Source: Limnephilus marmoratus (lineage: Eukaryota; Arthropoda; Insecta; Trichoptera; Limnephilidae). Taken from it: a stretch of DNA of 64,000 bases. The notes under the pieces are model-generated. The model saw only the letters and a list, made by a program, of their open reading frames with translations, was not told the origin of the DNA and did not search any database. This document shows, in pieces, positions 33,351-45,503 of the stretch. Location of the stretch: assembly GCA_917880885.1 (NCBI GenBank), contig OU862913.1, forward strand, positions 6,696,001-6,760,000, read 5' to 3'. The translations under genes and the position numbers were made by a program. How positions within the stretch are numbered: position 1 is the first letter of the stretch; the number at the start of each line of letters is the position of its first letter.

Positions 33351-33857
33351 TTACAATAATTTGTAGGATTCAACAAAGTGTTGGTTTAAATTGCATTTTA
33401 GAATGTAAAGGGAATCAGCAAATACATCTACAATACCACCAAACTTGTTGCCTAAATAATGCATCCTATTAGTAAGTGAGTGTGATTGATAGTTAGTTGT
33501 GTATGTGTTGCAAAAGAATGTTATATTTTGTCTAGTATTCCTTGTCGGTACAAGAAGTTTAATAGTAGAAACGATGGCAGGGCTGTCAATTAGGTTGTTC
33601 ATAATTCTGTACAATAAAATTAGGTCTGAAATGATTCTTCTGTCAGACAGCGTAATTAAATTTAGTCGATTCATTAAACTTAAATAATTAATGTTTTCTA
33701 TTGGAATTTTGAGTTTGAAATTTAAGTACCTAAGAAATTTGTGTTGAACTCGTTCTATTTTGTTAGAGTGTACTTTATAGAAAGGGGACCAAATAGGTGA
33801 ATTATATTCAACTTGACATCTAACTAATGGAATGTAGAGTGTTTTCATGCAATCCAA
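33351..33857 (-). pseudogene. LINE B ORF2 C-terminus after a frame shift
   Basis: Contains the conserved post-RT segment (PLVRCQVEYNSPIWSPFY, IERVQHKFLRYL) ending at 33351. It is out of frame with the main ORF2, which stops at 33913; a one-base change around 33915-33930 accounts for the break. Otherwise it is well preserved. Confidence 0.85.
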
Positions 33858-33912
33858 GGACTTAAAATCAGTTAGGGTTCTACAAAGGAAGCCAAGAATC
33901 TTTAAAGCCTTA

Positions 33913-36165
33913 TTAGTTATATGGTGGTGTGAATGTTAAGTTTGAATCGAATATAACTCCCAAGTCGCGAATTTGTAATACTGGTGTTAATTTAACATTA
34001 TTAAAATTATATTCATATAAAATATGAGAATGAGTTCTGGAAAATCGTATTACTTGACATTTCTCAGTATTCAAAAATAACATATTTTGTTCGCACCATT
34101 TAAAAAATTCATCTAAATTAGCTTGTAAAATTAGGCAATCATATATATTTCGTATTTTTTTAAACAATTTTAGATCATCTGCAAAAAGTAGGACTTGTAC
34201 ATCTTTAAATATGTTTACAATGTCATTAATGAATATTAAGAAGAATATTGGGCCGAGGTGGGACCCTTGCGGGACACCACTTGTGGCCTCGAATACATAG
34301 GATTCTATAAAATTAATCCTGACACTAAGCACTCTATTACTGAGGTAACTGATAATCCATGTCAATAAACTTCCTTTGATGCCTAACAGTCGGAGTTTGG
34401 ATATAAGAATGTGATGTCGAACCTTATCAAATGCTTTACTGAAATCAGTGTATATAGAATCCACTTGTTGTTTCAGACTAAGGGATTCGGATATGTAATT
34501 ATTATAGATAGTTAAATTACTTAAGGTAGATCGACCTCTGATAAAGCCATGTTGGTTAGGAACAATAATATTGTTGATAGGTTTTACAATGGTATCTAAT
34601 ACTAATGACTCGAAAAGTTTGGGTAAAGCAGACATAATACAAATAGGTCTATAGTTTGATATATCGCTTTTGTCTCCTTTTTTATGAATAGGCGTTAAAT
34701 AACTCTTTTTCCACAGAGCCGGAAAACACCCAGATGCTAAGGATTTGTTAAAAAGTTTTTGTATGGGATATATCAAACTATCAATGCAAGTTATTAAAAA
34801 TATGGGAGGAATACCATCAGGTCCAGCAGATTTATTACTATCCAATGCGTTTATGCCCCTTTTTAAAGATTCTAATTTTATGAAACATTGGCTTAGGTTT
34901 AATGACTCTTCCACTGAAGTAGTGGAGACTGCATTAACAGGAATATCTTTGTCGTAAACACTTTTAAATGAGTCAGCAAAGAGATTAACTATACCCTCGA
35001 TACTGTCAGCACATTTTTCTTTAAAATACATGTTATTAGGATATCCACAGTTATCGTTTCGCTGAGATTTAGTAAAATTCCAGAATTTTTTCACATTGTG
35101 ATGACGTACCTCATTTTCTATTACGTTAACATAGTTACTATAACATTTTATTGATAGTTCTTTACATTGTTTTCGTAGTTTAGTAAATGTTATATAATCG
35201 TTAGGATTTCTGGTATGTTTATATTTTCTGTGGATACATTTTTTTTTATTAATTAAATTAGTTAATTCTTTTGTAAACCATTTCGGATAATAAGATGATT
35301 TGAAGCTAACCCTGGGAACAAATTGTTCTATAGAGGTATTTAAAATCGAGTAAAAGTGTTCTAATTGATCATTTATATTATTTTCCTCATCTAAAAAGGA
35401 CCAATCTGTTTGGATAAGGTACTCAATAATATGATGGTATTCAGCTTTGGAAAAGTTATACGATGGGGCACTTGTTTTTTTTGAAGATGTTAAAGGCATA
35501 TTTGTTATGATAATATCCAATGGTGGGTGGTATTGATCTAACGGTAATAATAATTCGTCGGATAGTTCAACCATTATTTTCGAATCACTTGAAAACACTA
35601 AATCCAACATTCGATTGTTAAAGTTGAAAATCTTGTTTGATTGAGTTAGTCCCAAGAATAAAGACATATCACGAATTTCACTGCATTTATCACACATTAA
35701 TTCTGCTTGGTTTGTAGCAGGTCCATTGTCATCTTGGCTGGTCCAGTTGGGAAGGTTATAATCACCGGCAATAATGAATTTTGCTTTAGGATATTTGAAT
35801 TTGAGTACTTCTATGTCATCAATGTGATTTTTATATGTTTGCAAATCAGATGCAGGTGGGATATAGACACAGCCGATAATAATTTTTCCATTAGGTATAT
35901 TGAGCAATACAAAAATTTGTTCAACACTTTTGTGTTTAACCGGTAATTTAGTAGATGATATATTCTTGGATACGCACAGCATCACACCTCCTCCGTTAGA
36001 CTTTTTGCTCGTAATAGAATTTCGATCAGAACGATATGTGGTATAGTGATGTAGGCCTAATTCAGACGAGCTGATGTCAGCATTTAACCATGTTTCAGTT
36101 AAAAACAGAATGTCGTGTGAGAAGATTGGGGAGTTAGTTTTAAGTTGGTGCAATTTTGTACGCAT
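33913..36165 (-). pseudogene. LINE B ORF2, endonuclease and reverse transcriptase
   Basis: The 750-residue frame starts with an APE endonuclease (FLTETWLNADISS, GGGVMLCVSKN, FIIAGDYNLPNW, MLDLVFSSD) over about the first 230 residues. RT follows with NYRPICIMSALPKLFESLV, GFIRGRSTLSNL, YTDFSKAFDKVRH, TSGVPQGSHLGPIFFLIF and catalytic LLFADDLKLF. Residues expected for catalysis are present. It is truncated near its C-terminus by a frame shift. ORF1 lies 56 bp upstream. Confidence 0.9.
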
Positions 36166-36221
36166 TCCCCGTACATTTTGATAATATCCTGTAAGTCTAG
36201 AAAATCTGTTCTGTTTGTTTT

Positions 36222-36914
36222 TCAGTTTTTTGATTGAGTTTTGATGATTTTGGGAATTCCATTGAAATGTTTGATTCGTAAATCGACTTCGCCCTTTTCT
36301 TTCCTCTCTTCTAATTCCTTCCAGAGGTCAGTTAAATGTTGTCTTTGTTGTAGAGTCCTATCAGGTTTGATTATTATTCCATTGGACAGAGTAGTTTTGT
36401 TAAAGAGTATAAGTTTCGCCTGTTTGACTTCATCGAATTCTAATTTAATTGGCCTGGTTTTGTTTGGAATTTTACTTCCAAGCCTGTAAATTTTCACATC
36501 TTCTAGATTGAACTCGCTATTAATTTCACTAATAGCTGCTAATACCTTTTTTCCATCCTCCAAGACGCTCACCGTGGTAGAGTTAGAATTACATTCGGGG
36601 ACGTTGAGTAAAATGACGTTCTTCGAGCGGGTCTTGCGTTCCTCAATCTCAGCGAACACGTCACAAATTGGTGTTGTTTCCTGTGGTAATACTTTCTTTT
36701 CGATAATTTTTTCGAATGTCATAACTTTTCCTTCAAGAACTCCAACAGTTACTCCAAGGTCTTGCATAGTTCCAGATAGATTAGAAAGTTTACTGAGTAT
36801 TTTTGCCATTTGGTCTTTTGTTATTTTCAAAGCAGGATCGGTAATGGCATTGTGGATGCTATTAATCTCATCCTTAGCTTTGTTTAAGTAAGCAATTGCT
36901 TCATTATTATTCAT
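36222..36914 (-). CDS. LINE B ORF1 protein
   Basis: A complete 230-residue frame beginning ATG (MNNNEAIAYLNKAKDEINS). The first 90 residues are rich in heptad-like Leu/Ile and probably form a coiled coil. The second half (NVILLNVPECNS, DVKIYRLGSK, TRPIKLEFDEVKQAKLIL) looks like an RRM-type RNA-binding fold as in other LINE ORF1 proteins. It should act as the RNA chaperone of the LINE RNP. No stop or shift is seen, unlike ORF2. Confidence 0.82.
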   Translation of the reverse strand: MNNNEAIAYLNKAKDEINSIHNAITDPALKITKDQMAKILSKLSNLSGTMQDLGVTVGVLEGKVMTFEKIIEKKVLPQETTPICDVFAEIEERKTRSKNVILLNVPECNSNSTTVSVLEDGKKVLAAISEINSEFNLEDVKIYRLGSKIPNKTRPIKLEFDEVKQAKLILFNKTTLSNGIIIKPDRTLQQRQHLTDLWKELEERKEKGEVDLRIKHFNGIPKIIKTQSKN

Positions 36915-38426
36915 TTCGAAAGTGAGATTTTTTTAAAGAAAATAATATGAGTGACAACCCAGCTCACAATGTAGGTAGGAACAAAATTTGCTTTCAGTGA
37001 ATTTGTTACTGATACAACAGAACTAAATTCAAATAAAAAATAAATGGATTATTGTTTTCGAAATGTCAAAAAAAAAATATTTTAATTAGAAATGTCAAAA
37101 TGATTTTAAATTTGATAAAAAGTCACTATAAATACAACGAAACTCACTGAATTTATGAAATTTCACTAGGGAAGTGGTCCGAAAACACAAAAAGCACAAA
37201 ATTGAATATTTTCAAACGATTATTACCGTTTTAATAATTATTATTTGGCGAACGTTTAGTACGTACTACCTAGACTTGCGAAACAAATGACGTATATGAA
37301 AAAAAATGAAAACAATAATTGGAAAGCATTATAAGACTTCAACTTTTCGTACATATCTTTATGCACCACATTCAGCGGTTCAGGAACGCAACAGATATGG
37401 CTGGTGTTTCTTTTCAATGCCTTAGACCACTTTTGTTTATAGTGAGACTTCTTTTTGTACTGTAGTTTTGATTTTTTGGCTGGTGGTGCATTTGAAATAG
37501 ATATTCGCAAGGTGTTACGACTCGTACCAGATGATGTCGAAGGCTGATTCCAGTCAAGGTCATTAGCGAAATCATCTGGTTCATGCTCGGCATGGCATGA
37601 CTCATCAATTTTCTCAATTTCGATGTTGCGTTCGATAACGAATGTGCCGGCAATATCTCGAAAGTTATCCACCTCCGCATCTTCGTTAAATGCCATCAAA
37701 TCATCGTCAATATGCTCTTCGTCCGTCTGTTCATCGACGTTCTCTGGAGGAATCACAACAACAGCGCGCACATTATTGTCATCACTTTCACAATCGCTAA
37801 AAGAGCGCTCCAACTCTGCTATCATTTCATCGTGATTTAATGGTTTCGTATTATAACGACGAATAAGAGTCGAAGAAGTAGGTATTTTCGACATGTTTGA
37901 TCAAAATATACGAAAACCGCAGACAAACTATTAATTTTAATAAAAATCACTCACAAAAACACTAAAAAACCGTATTGTTTGAAGTACCTAAAGTTAACCA
38001 AAAACGTATGTAAACACTGTGACAGCTAACCTCCAAACGTTGCGCGCAGGCATCAACTTGCATCAACTGATTTCAGTGACATCTAGCGGTCATCTTATGC
38101 ATAAAATACTATGTTGAAACAGTGTTGCCAACCATTTAACCTTTTGATAACAATATGTGATTCACACATGTTTTATTTTTTTCTGTTTTAATTTTTTTTT
38201 TAATTTCAAAATGCGTCTATTTTCAGGGTTTTAGTAAAAAATTATTAAAAATATAATAATTAATCAAATTTATTAAATGATGTTAATTATTGAAAGCTAA
38301 CATACCAATCTGTAAGTGCTGCATAAAAACTTGGTGGGATTTAGCTTTATTCACAGTGAAAAAAAATCATACTTTTCATGTATTTTTTTGATGCCTATAG
38401 ACATCGTCATGGAGGTAATGTGTTAA

Positions 38427-41400
38427 GCAACTGTCAACGAAATGAACTAAAGACTAAATTTTAACTGTTTTTTTTAACTCAAACACTATTTTTATTGTAC
38501 AAATTCACAATTCAAATTTTGTTTAAAATTCACTTGTTGTAAGATTTTTCACGGATTGTTTATCTGTTTATTTAATTCACTTTAATAGGTGATAAAATCA
38601 TAGATGGTTTATGTGTCATTTTTTTAGACAAAAACAAAATCACTTTACATGCGTTTCCCGGTAGAATATCGGGAGACAAATACACCGGATGATAGCACTT
38701 GAAAAACACTGGACCTCAGTAACTAATTTGTATCGAATTGTACACTTTTTAATGTTATGTTTCTTCAGAAACTGGAGTTAACGAAGTTTGCGACTTAGCA
38801 AAATTATTGTTGTATTGATGTAGGTACACAAATTCTGTAGGTACAAAGTTATAACTGCCTTCGGAAAGCGAGAAAGGTATCCTTTGAATTGCGTCGGCAG
38901 AGGATCTCTCATCTCGAATTTTTACATTGTGTTCAGAACACAAGGCAGATTTTACCTAAAGATTGTTTCTGTGTAAATAATAGTAATACAATCAATCGTT
39001 ATATTACGAACACAGAACTGTTTTAAATTAAATCAGTATGCTGAGAATTAAAACAACACTCAGAACATGAAATTGTTTTTTCTTTAATTCTGGCAGCATA
39101 TACAAAGTCTGCAACTAGATTCTCATAACTTCACTTCAAATAATAAAATGGTTTCCTTCGAAATGTATTAGCAGATTAATCCACAACTGAAATCGTTACA
39201 TTCGGCACAGAAATCTGGATTTAACCTTTAACTGGTGACAAGTGGTCTCACAGGTCGTGCAGCGTCAGTGAAACATCATTTCACCCCCTTCCCCGCGCTT
39301 GCTTTGTTCCAACGCCTGAGTAGCTTCGACTTTAGTTGCGTCCACGCCGTAGAGAAGAATAATTGCATCGCACAGTCCCAAATCGTTAAGTTACATCGAT
39401 GTAAAACTCGGCAGTGTCTCTCAGACCCTGTCACCACTTTATGTAACTTATATTCAAGCCAACTTAGAGCGTATTTTGGTTCTGATTTGCCACCTGAACC
39501 ACAAAACTCCAATGACAGGCCAAAAATATGGAAAAACTGTGCTAGTTGTCCTCCTAAGTTAAATCCAAATCTAACTACCAATGTTATTTTTGTGTAAAAA
39601 ATATGTGTATTTGCAATGTGCCAAACAATTATGCCTTCACTGCCAATAAAAATTACCAAAGTTTGATCATTGCCAGTTTTGTAAAATGATACCAGTGATC
39701 AGAGCATTATTTTTTATTTAATGGTTATAATAATATATGTTGATTTTGTATGCGAGTCCATGGATTTAGTTAGTATTGCTCTTATAATATGTGTATAGCT
39801 TTCCTACGAATTACGAATTTTGCAGCTTTGGTTTGAAACAAAATTTTTAACCAAATCGTACCTTTAGAACGGTTTTCTCGAATCAAATCTTCAAAGTCAA
39901 CAATAATATGCTAACGCATTTCGGAGATTAATATTCGTAACTGGAATTTCGACAAATCATTCCGACATGAAACTGGTTAAAAATAGTGAATCTAAATGCC
40001 GAGCTTTAATTGCTACTACACTCTGAACTCAAAAATAGCTATAGGTATCCGATTTGTTTTTCTAAAACAGATGGATAGTTTCTTTCAGATGAATCCGCAA
40101 CAAGAATTTGCATTATGGACACAAAAGTGGTTTTTTAACATAGGAATAGATCTGAGTAGGAGTCCACAAACCTACATTCTATTATACTCAGAACACGTGA
40201 ATTGTTTTTGAGCATTTTACAGAAATTTTTTATCTGTAATTTTTTTGTTTTTACTATTTACGAAAATTTACATTGAACAATTTTATTTTTATACTTATAT
40301 ATATTTTTTGTGGAAGAAGTGTGGTCATCTATAAAGAAAGCATTTCACATGTTTTTTACTTTCTGAATAAAGTTGTCATCAATACCTACTGACATTTTTT
40401 TAAATATTAATTTCACTAGGTATCGTATAATAATTTAAAAAAAAATAATACTAAAAAAACAATTTTGAACACTTATTTATTCTCCTGTAAACTTATTTCT
40501 CATAACAAAGGTGCAGACTTAAGCCTATACCTGTCTGCTATGTTATAATAATCTCTGGGTTTTGTAATAATCACTTTAAAATGTGTATATGAAGCATCAC
40601 GAAGAAAATCGTTTTCGCTCTTTGAGTGTAGTTTTTTGTGGTGTTTTCAGCAGATCGTACCAAAAGTGCTCGCGGGCCGCATCAAAAGGCTTCGCAGGCC
40701 GCAGGTTGTGGCGGATATTAACGAACTACTCCGAAAACAACTCATTGTTTGAGATACTACTTTAGAATTGTAAAGTGTTAGCAGCTGGGAACGATATTTT
40801 CTTTGGGAAACCGGTATACTCAAGCTAAACTCATTGAGATGGTTTTTAAGTGATTTTTAATCTTATTTTTAAAGTCTGATCGCTTGCATTTACAGTTTGG
40901 AGTATCTATAATATATAGCTAGCTATAATATTATACAATATTCAATAATCTCGAACCTAAAAGGCCAGAAAAAAGATTCTACAATTGTCTATGATTTTAT
41001 TATTGTCTATGTATAACCTATAAATATTGTTGACACGTGCTTTTTTCATTGACAAAATGTCATCGTGTTTCCAAACCGTGTTTAATCCATGCAGTTAGTT
41101 ATCGTTCCACGCTTGTGATAGTTATTGGTAAGTACTAATGCTTATATTCAGTTTAAGCACCGGCGTTTATTTTATTTTGATTTATGAACATTGTTGTCTT
41201 TTACCCACCTCACTAGACAAAGTCTATTATAATATTAATCAGGCTCTTCAATTTGGTAGCGGCCTTTATCCAAAATCAAACTGAACTACCAATGTTTTTT
41301 AAATTGGGTAAGGCTTAAATTACGCCAATCGATTCACTAGGGAATCCATTTGGTGTTTTGTTAAAGGAAAATTGAAATTGTCAATCAGGCGTCTACCTTT

Positions 41401-41723
41401 TTCAATATAAGTGTTTCGATAGCATTTAAAACATGCATAGCCAATATTCGGCTAAAAACGATATTGCTAACCCAATAAAAGGTTTACGTTTACATGTTTA
41501 ACTTTCGATATGGATATACAGAGTTAACCAATGATTGATTACGATGCTCTCAATTGATTTTAAATGTCAACTCCAAGGTCGAGGTAGTAACAATAAGTAT
41601 ATCCTTATTTCCAAATATGCGTTATGCATACGATTAACATTGTTTTAACAGAATATTCCAACCAAACAAAATATTCAAAGGTCACTCAAATTAGAGTTCT
41701 GTTAAAACAATATTCTATTTCAG
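38427..41723. other. Gene-free AT-rich stretch
   Basis: I see no supported gene. A frame at 39235-39597 contains KIWKNCASCPPKLN and the next frame reads LQCAKQLCLHC; together they resemble the Cys-rich end of a piggyBac transposase, starting just after TTAACCTTTAACTGG near 39223. At 40668-40705 a GCGGGCCGCATCAAAAGGCTTCGC-type segment resembles repeated DNA-transposon ends. Both are weak calls. Confidence 0.35.
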
Positions 41724-41836
41724 GTAAGTACCTATATTTGTTTGGGCGTTAAACAATCACCTGCCGCTACCACAGCAGTGCCATGGATCTAAAAAATCCA
41801 TAAACTCTTTCTCTCAAGATGGAACCAGGGACACAC
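41724..41836 (+). pseudogene. Decayed copy of the zinc-finger first exon
   Basis: It matches 43246-43350: a TATTTCAG acceptor, then CGCTACCACAGCAG, GCCATGGATCTA, and GATGGAACCAGGG. The ATG at 41783 runs into a TAA after six codons, and the acceptor is followed by extra sequence. Upstream intron sequence is similar too (AATATGCGTTATGCATA against AATATGAGTTATGTATA). It is therefore a tandem duplicate about 1.5 kb upstream of the live exon, now dead. Confidence 0.75.
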
Positions 41837-42225
41837 TTTTATTTTTCAAAAAAATATTAACAATCCAAATTATTTTAATAATGAATTTTGAAATTTAATC
41901 ATAATTGTTTCAAAATTACTAGAGTGAGATAGCAACAGTCTGCGGTTAATGGTACTGACAGACACGTTCATTAGTAGCATGCTCTCTTACTACTAATAAG
42001 CTAATACTACCTTTTAGCATGTGTGTAACCCCAAACGAGCGTGGGACTGGATTCGCGGGTGAAAAAGGAATTGAGTATGTTCATTTATGAGCATGTGGGT
42101 CAGTACCATAATATGCGAAAGCATCTACTCGAACTTTCTTCTTCTTATCCCAGAAATTTTACAACATAGACGCCAGTCATAGTAATATCCATTGTTGCTT
42201 GTATCGCTTATTGAACAAAAATCAG

Positions 42226-42815
42226 GGGAGGAATGCAGATCCCGCCAATGTCTGGAAATTAAATAAAAAGGCACTTTCTAGATGAGAAAAATGTGGAAAA
42301 GCTGAATAAAACAAAAATTAAGGCGCGCTCGGCAAAATTGAGGGAGATACAACCATTCAAAGTATTTAAAATTTCACTTCACAAACTGATATTGACAGTC
42401 CGCCCGCGTCCGCCCGCCATTTTTTTTATAACCTAATACGCTAAACATGGTTTGTGATACAAAAAAGTGCCCCTTTATAACGCCTGCTCGCGTCAACTGC
42501 GTCAAGGCAAGAAAACATCCCAGTTTTCAAGTGGTTTAGCGGCTACGCTAGGTTTGTGTAACATGGTTTGTGATTCTGGCGTACTATTAATTCTGTATTA
42601 GGTCTGGGATCCAACATAAGCAATGAAAACATGGCGAACGAACTGTCAATATCACTTCGCGAAGTGAATTTATAAATACTTTGAACGGTTGTATCTCCCT
42701 CAATTTTGACGAGCGCGCCTTAATTTATTTTTTATTCATCTTCTCCACACTTTTCTCATCTAAAAAGTGCCTTTTTATTAGATTCCCAGACATTGGCGGG
42801 ATCTGCATTTCACCC
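42226..42815. mobile_element. Palindromic MITE with 8-bp target duplication
   Basis: Long inverted arms of about 170-180 bp start GGG(A/T)G and share ATGCAGATCCCGCCAATGTC. An 8-bp duplication AAAATCAG flanks it (42218-42225 and 42816-42823), as for hAT or P-type transposases. The 590-bp element is non-coding. Its centre contains CATGGTTTGTGAT twice and a block shared with 30556-30672. A non-autonomous foldback DNA transposon is the best reading. Confidence 0.85.
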
Positions 42816-43245
42816 AAAATCAGTTGTGTACTTCTTCATAAGTCCTGCACTTAATAACACAAATAACATTGGCGGAGCCAATTATTGTAAACACGTCGAT
42901 ACATAATATTGGCAGCATACAATTTTTAAATTGCATTAATTAAAATACTCACATCATATGAAAGCTTATTTCCGATATTCTGTTAAAAGCGGAATGGCGG
43001 ATCCGAAATAAGGTGATTCCGGTTTATCTTCAGAGATAGATATTGTATACATGGTATTGAGTTATCTCACTATTGACGGCAATTCCCTCAACCTTTTTCA
43101 ATTGTCAAATGCCAGCTTAAAATACAATCACGATAATTGTTATTTCCTTGTTTCAAAATATGAGTTATGTATATGTATAACACTTCAATGTTTTGGCAAA
43201 ACATTCAATGAATTAAGTTTCCGTTATAAAAATATTCTGTTTCAG

Positions 43246-43453
43246 GAATTTATGTTTTGGCTTGAACCAATTACCAAACGCTACCACAGCAGGGCCATGG
43301 ATCTACTAAATCCTGTTGAGACTCTTAACATCAAAACGGAACCAGGGTCCCAGGAAGAAGGCGGAGATGTAATGCCCTATACTGATATAGATTTCGATCT
43401 CCAAGATGTAAACAAGGAATGTTTGCAATATGCGGAGATTACTGAGACAGCCA
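43246..43453 (+). CDS. Zinc-finger gene 2, first coding exon
   Basis: The exon follows a TTCTGTTTCAG acceptor and ends before GTAAGT in phase 1. The probable start is the ATG at 43297 in the context GGGCCATGG (MDLLNPVETLNIKTEPG). Residues after it copy the acidic exon pattern: ETLNIKTEPG, then YTDIDFDLQDVNKE. One SUMO-like motif (IKTE) is kept; the second has lost its lysine (VNKE). In phase it can join exon 56634 and then the finger exon at 56906. An upstream frame extension to 43051 reads through the intron and is not used. Confidence 0.75.
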
Positions 43454-43700
43454 GTAAGTTATATAAAATTAATATATTAAAAATGAAGCATGCTTAATTT
43501 GGAATTTTAAATTACTTCTTTGAATTTCTCGCAATAAGTTCCCGATTCCTCAACCTCTTTTAATTTGGGACGTGCATTAAGTTACACTTATTATTTTACA
43601 TCAAAAATGCGTAAATATAGATGGAAGTAAAAACCTTTCCATCCTTCAAAAGTCCTTCTTGATGCATCGGCCCCTGAAGTAGACATCTGGTGTCATTATT
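43454..43700. other. Start of the large intron of zinc-finger gene 2
   Basis: Nothing coding seen. It precedes the LINE C tail at 43701. Confidence 0.5.
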
Positions 43701-44471
43701 TTATAATAATAATAATAATAATATTTGGATGATTTATATAGCGCCGTTTTTGTGAAAAATCACCCCAAGGGCGCTGTACAAACTTATAATACATGTCTAA
43801 AATCTAAAAAACTACAAGCTAGGCAAACAATTATAAACAACTTATGGCTAAAAATTGCATACACCGGTTTATTGATCACCGATACGAAAATATATGTATA
43901 ATATTTTGACCAATGAACGCGATGCTGCCTAAAATTTAATGTAAACAGGACCATACTTACCTGGGAGGTCGCTTGAAATTAACACTGTATATTGTCCATA
44001 TAAAGAAATTTAGATAGAGTTCGCACGCAGAGGACATTATTGTGAACACATGTTATTTAATCCTGAAAAATATTTTAATATTAATATATAATGAATTCTT
44101 TGATGAGTGTATTTTGGAAAGTAAAAGCAACATGTAAAGGTGGGTGGTGCAGTAGTACCTATAAGGATTTGATCTTTCTAAATGTGATTCGTGATGAGAC
44201 AGATTGATGTGTAAGGAATCGAGTAATTTTAATTCAGTAAGAAAAGTGTGATTAAGACATATCATAGACAATAGAAGTATGATACTCTCAGATAGGTATA
44301 TTTGAAATTACGGGTATGAGAGCCCAAACAGGAAGGTTTTTAGTTTGGACCTAAACTCTGTTGGGCTTGTTATGCATCTTAATTCCGGAGGAAGTCTATT
44401 CCAAGCCTTAGGCCCGGATACTCCGAAAGCACGATCTCCAAACATAGTATTTGGCTTCCGTTTAGGTTCTA

Positions 44472-45503
44472 TTAGTCGCCTTTAGCAGATGAAGTTGCTG
44501 ATCTAAGGGTTAATTGTCTCTGACCGGTATTTTCCGGGACGCATAATTCGGAGATGTAAGGTGGGGCCATTTCGTTGATTGATTTAAAAACCACCCAGCA
44601 CAGTTTGTACTGGATTCTCTCAGGGCACTTGAGCCAGTGAAAGTTATGAAGGTGTTCTGAAATATGCGAATATTTCGAAATCCCAGTTATGAGCCTTGCC
44701 GCTGCATTAAACACGGATTGAAGTTTGTCAATTTGATATTTTGGAAGACTAGCGTAGATGCCGTTACAGTAATCGAGCCGCGAGACTACGTAAGAGTTAA
44801 TTAATAGTTTTGTCGCCTCTGTAGGAAGGTTTCTTCGAATTGACTTGAGTTGTCTTAGGTGAAAAAAACCGGTGCTTACTGTCCTATTTATTTGACTTTT
44901 TAACGAAAAGTCTGAATCTAAATTAACGCCAAGAAGTTTGACTGTTGTCTTTGGAATAATATCGTTGCCGGAAATAGATATAGGTGAATTGTCTATGAAA
45001 TGTTGGCGTTTGTTTGTGGCCGCCCATAGAAACTCAGTCTTAGATGGGTTCAGCTTCGGCTTGTTTGAAGACATCCAACGAGTTATTGCTTCTAGGCATT
45101 GAGCTATGCGGATTTTGAGACTGTTGATTTCGTTTGGAGAGCAGTAAAAATAAACTTGCTGATCGTCAGCGTAGCAGTGGGACAGGAGACCAAATGACTC
45201 GATTATTTTGGCGACATCATTTGTAAAAAGGATGAAAAGAAGTAGGCCTAAAACGGATCCCTGGGGTACCCCTGAAGAAAGTGTTGTGAAGTTAGAGAGC
45301 TTATTTCCAACATTAACGGCTTGTAAGCGATTGGATAGATATGACACCAGCCAATTTTTAATATCGGAACTCAAACCAAATGTTTCCTCTAATATCTTAA
45401 TGAGAAAGTCATGATCAATCGTGTCAAACGCTGCACTCATGTCTAAGAGTGAGATAAGTGCTAACTTACCTGACTCTATAGCCAAAGTTATATCTGACAG
45501 CAT
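44472..45503 (-). pseudogene. LINE C reverse transcriptase
   Basis: The frame has ISLLDMSAAFDTIDHDFL (motif A), SGVPQGSVLGLLLFILF and catalytic CYADDQQVYF, then NPSKTEFLWAA, KLLGVNLDSDF and the C-terminal CNGIYASLPKYQIDKLQ. Catalytic residues are intact. The N-terminal RT fingers lie upstream in 45504-46065, where shifts and stops interrupt the frame. Confidence 0.88.

Larger units (their letters stand above)
33051..37309 (-). mobile_element. LINE B, near full-length, inside the piggyBac transposase
   Basis: The left end is an ATTT repeat tail (minus strand AAAT repeats, 33051-33074) followed by GTTGTTATACGCCCGTAGGG. The right end lies at 37309. An 11-bp duplication with one mismatch borders it: AAATAATAATT at 33040-33050 and AAACAATAATT at 37310-37320. 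It has a 5' leader of about 395 bp, ORF1 and ORF2, giving 4.26 kb, so it is probably complete at the 5' end. The motifs fit the CR1/Jockey assemblage. It lands within the transposase codon series for FQLLF. Confidence 0.9.
31281..37894 (-). pseudogene. piggyBac transposase gene, intron-bearing and broken
   Basis: The N-terminal exon (37894 to about 37310) is acidic and ends DMYEKLKSYNAFQLLF where LINE B enters. After the LINE the frame resumes at 33039 and shows the DDE_Tnp_1_7 domain: FLGFLVLTGYNTLP, the first Asp in LSIDEQMVPYFGRH, the second in LFMDNFFTSHHLM and the third in GMGGVDLHDN. A C-terminal Cys-rich zinc-binding tail (CALCKKNPTVYRCRACNR) ends at 31281. Two GT-AG introns are visible, 32672-32747 and 32136-32223. 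A shift near 33000 and the insert at 31704-31839 further disrupt it. The catalytic residues survive, so decay is recent. Confidence 0.88.
30928..38422 (-). mobile_element. piggyBac-like DNA transposon carrying LINE B and a Penelope-like insert
   Basis: The left end CCCATTACCTCCATGA and the right end (minus strand CACATTACCTCCATGA) are inverted repeats differing by one base. Each abuts TTAA (30924-30927 and 38423-38426), the piggyBac target. Subterminal inverted segments (TTGATGC, CGCAACGCTTGGAGGT near 31070-31100, mirrored near 38032-38070) add support. Inside, a minus-strand transposase gene runs from 37894 to 31281. Subtracting LINE B (4,259 bp) and the 136-bp insert with their duplications leaves about 3.1 kb, normal for the family. 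The copy is defective. Confidence 0.9.

Noticed and set aside
39276..39659. Minus-strand frame of 127 codons
   Set aside because: It is the antisense of the possible piggyBac tail at 39235-39650, with no domain of its own.
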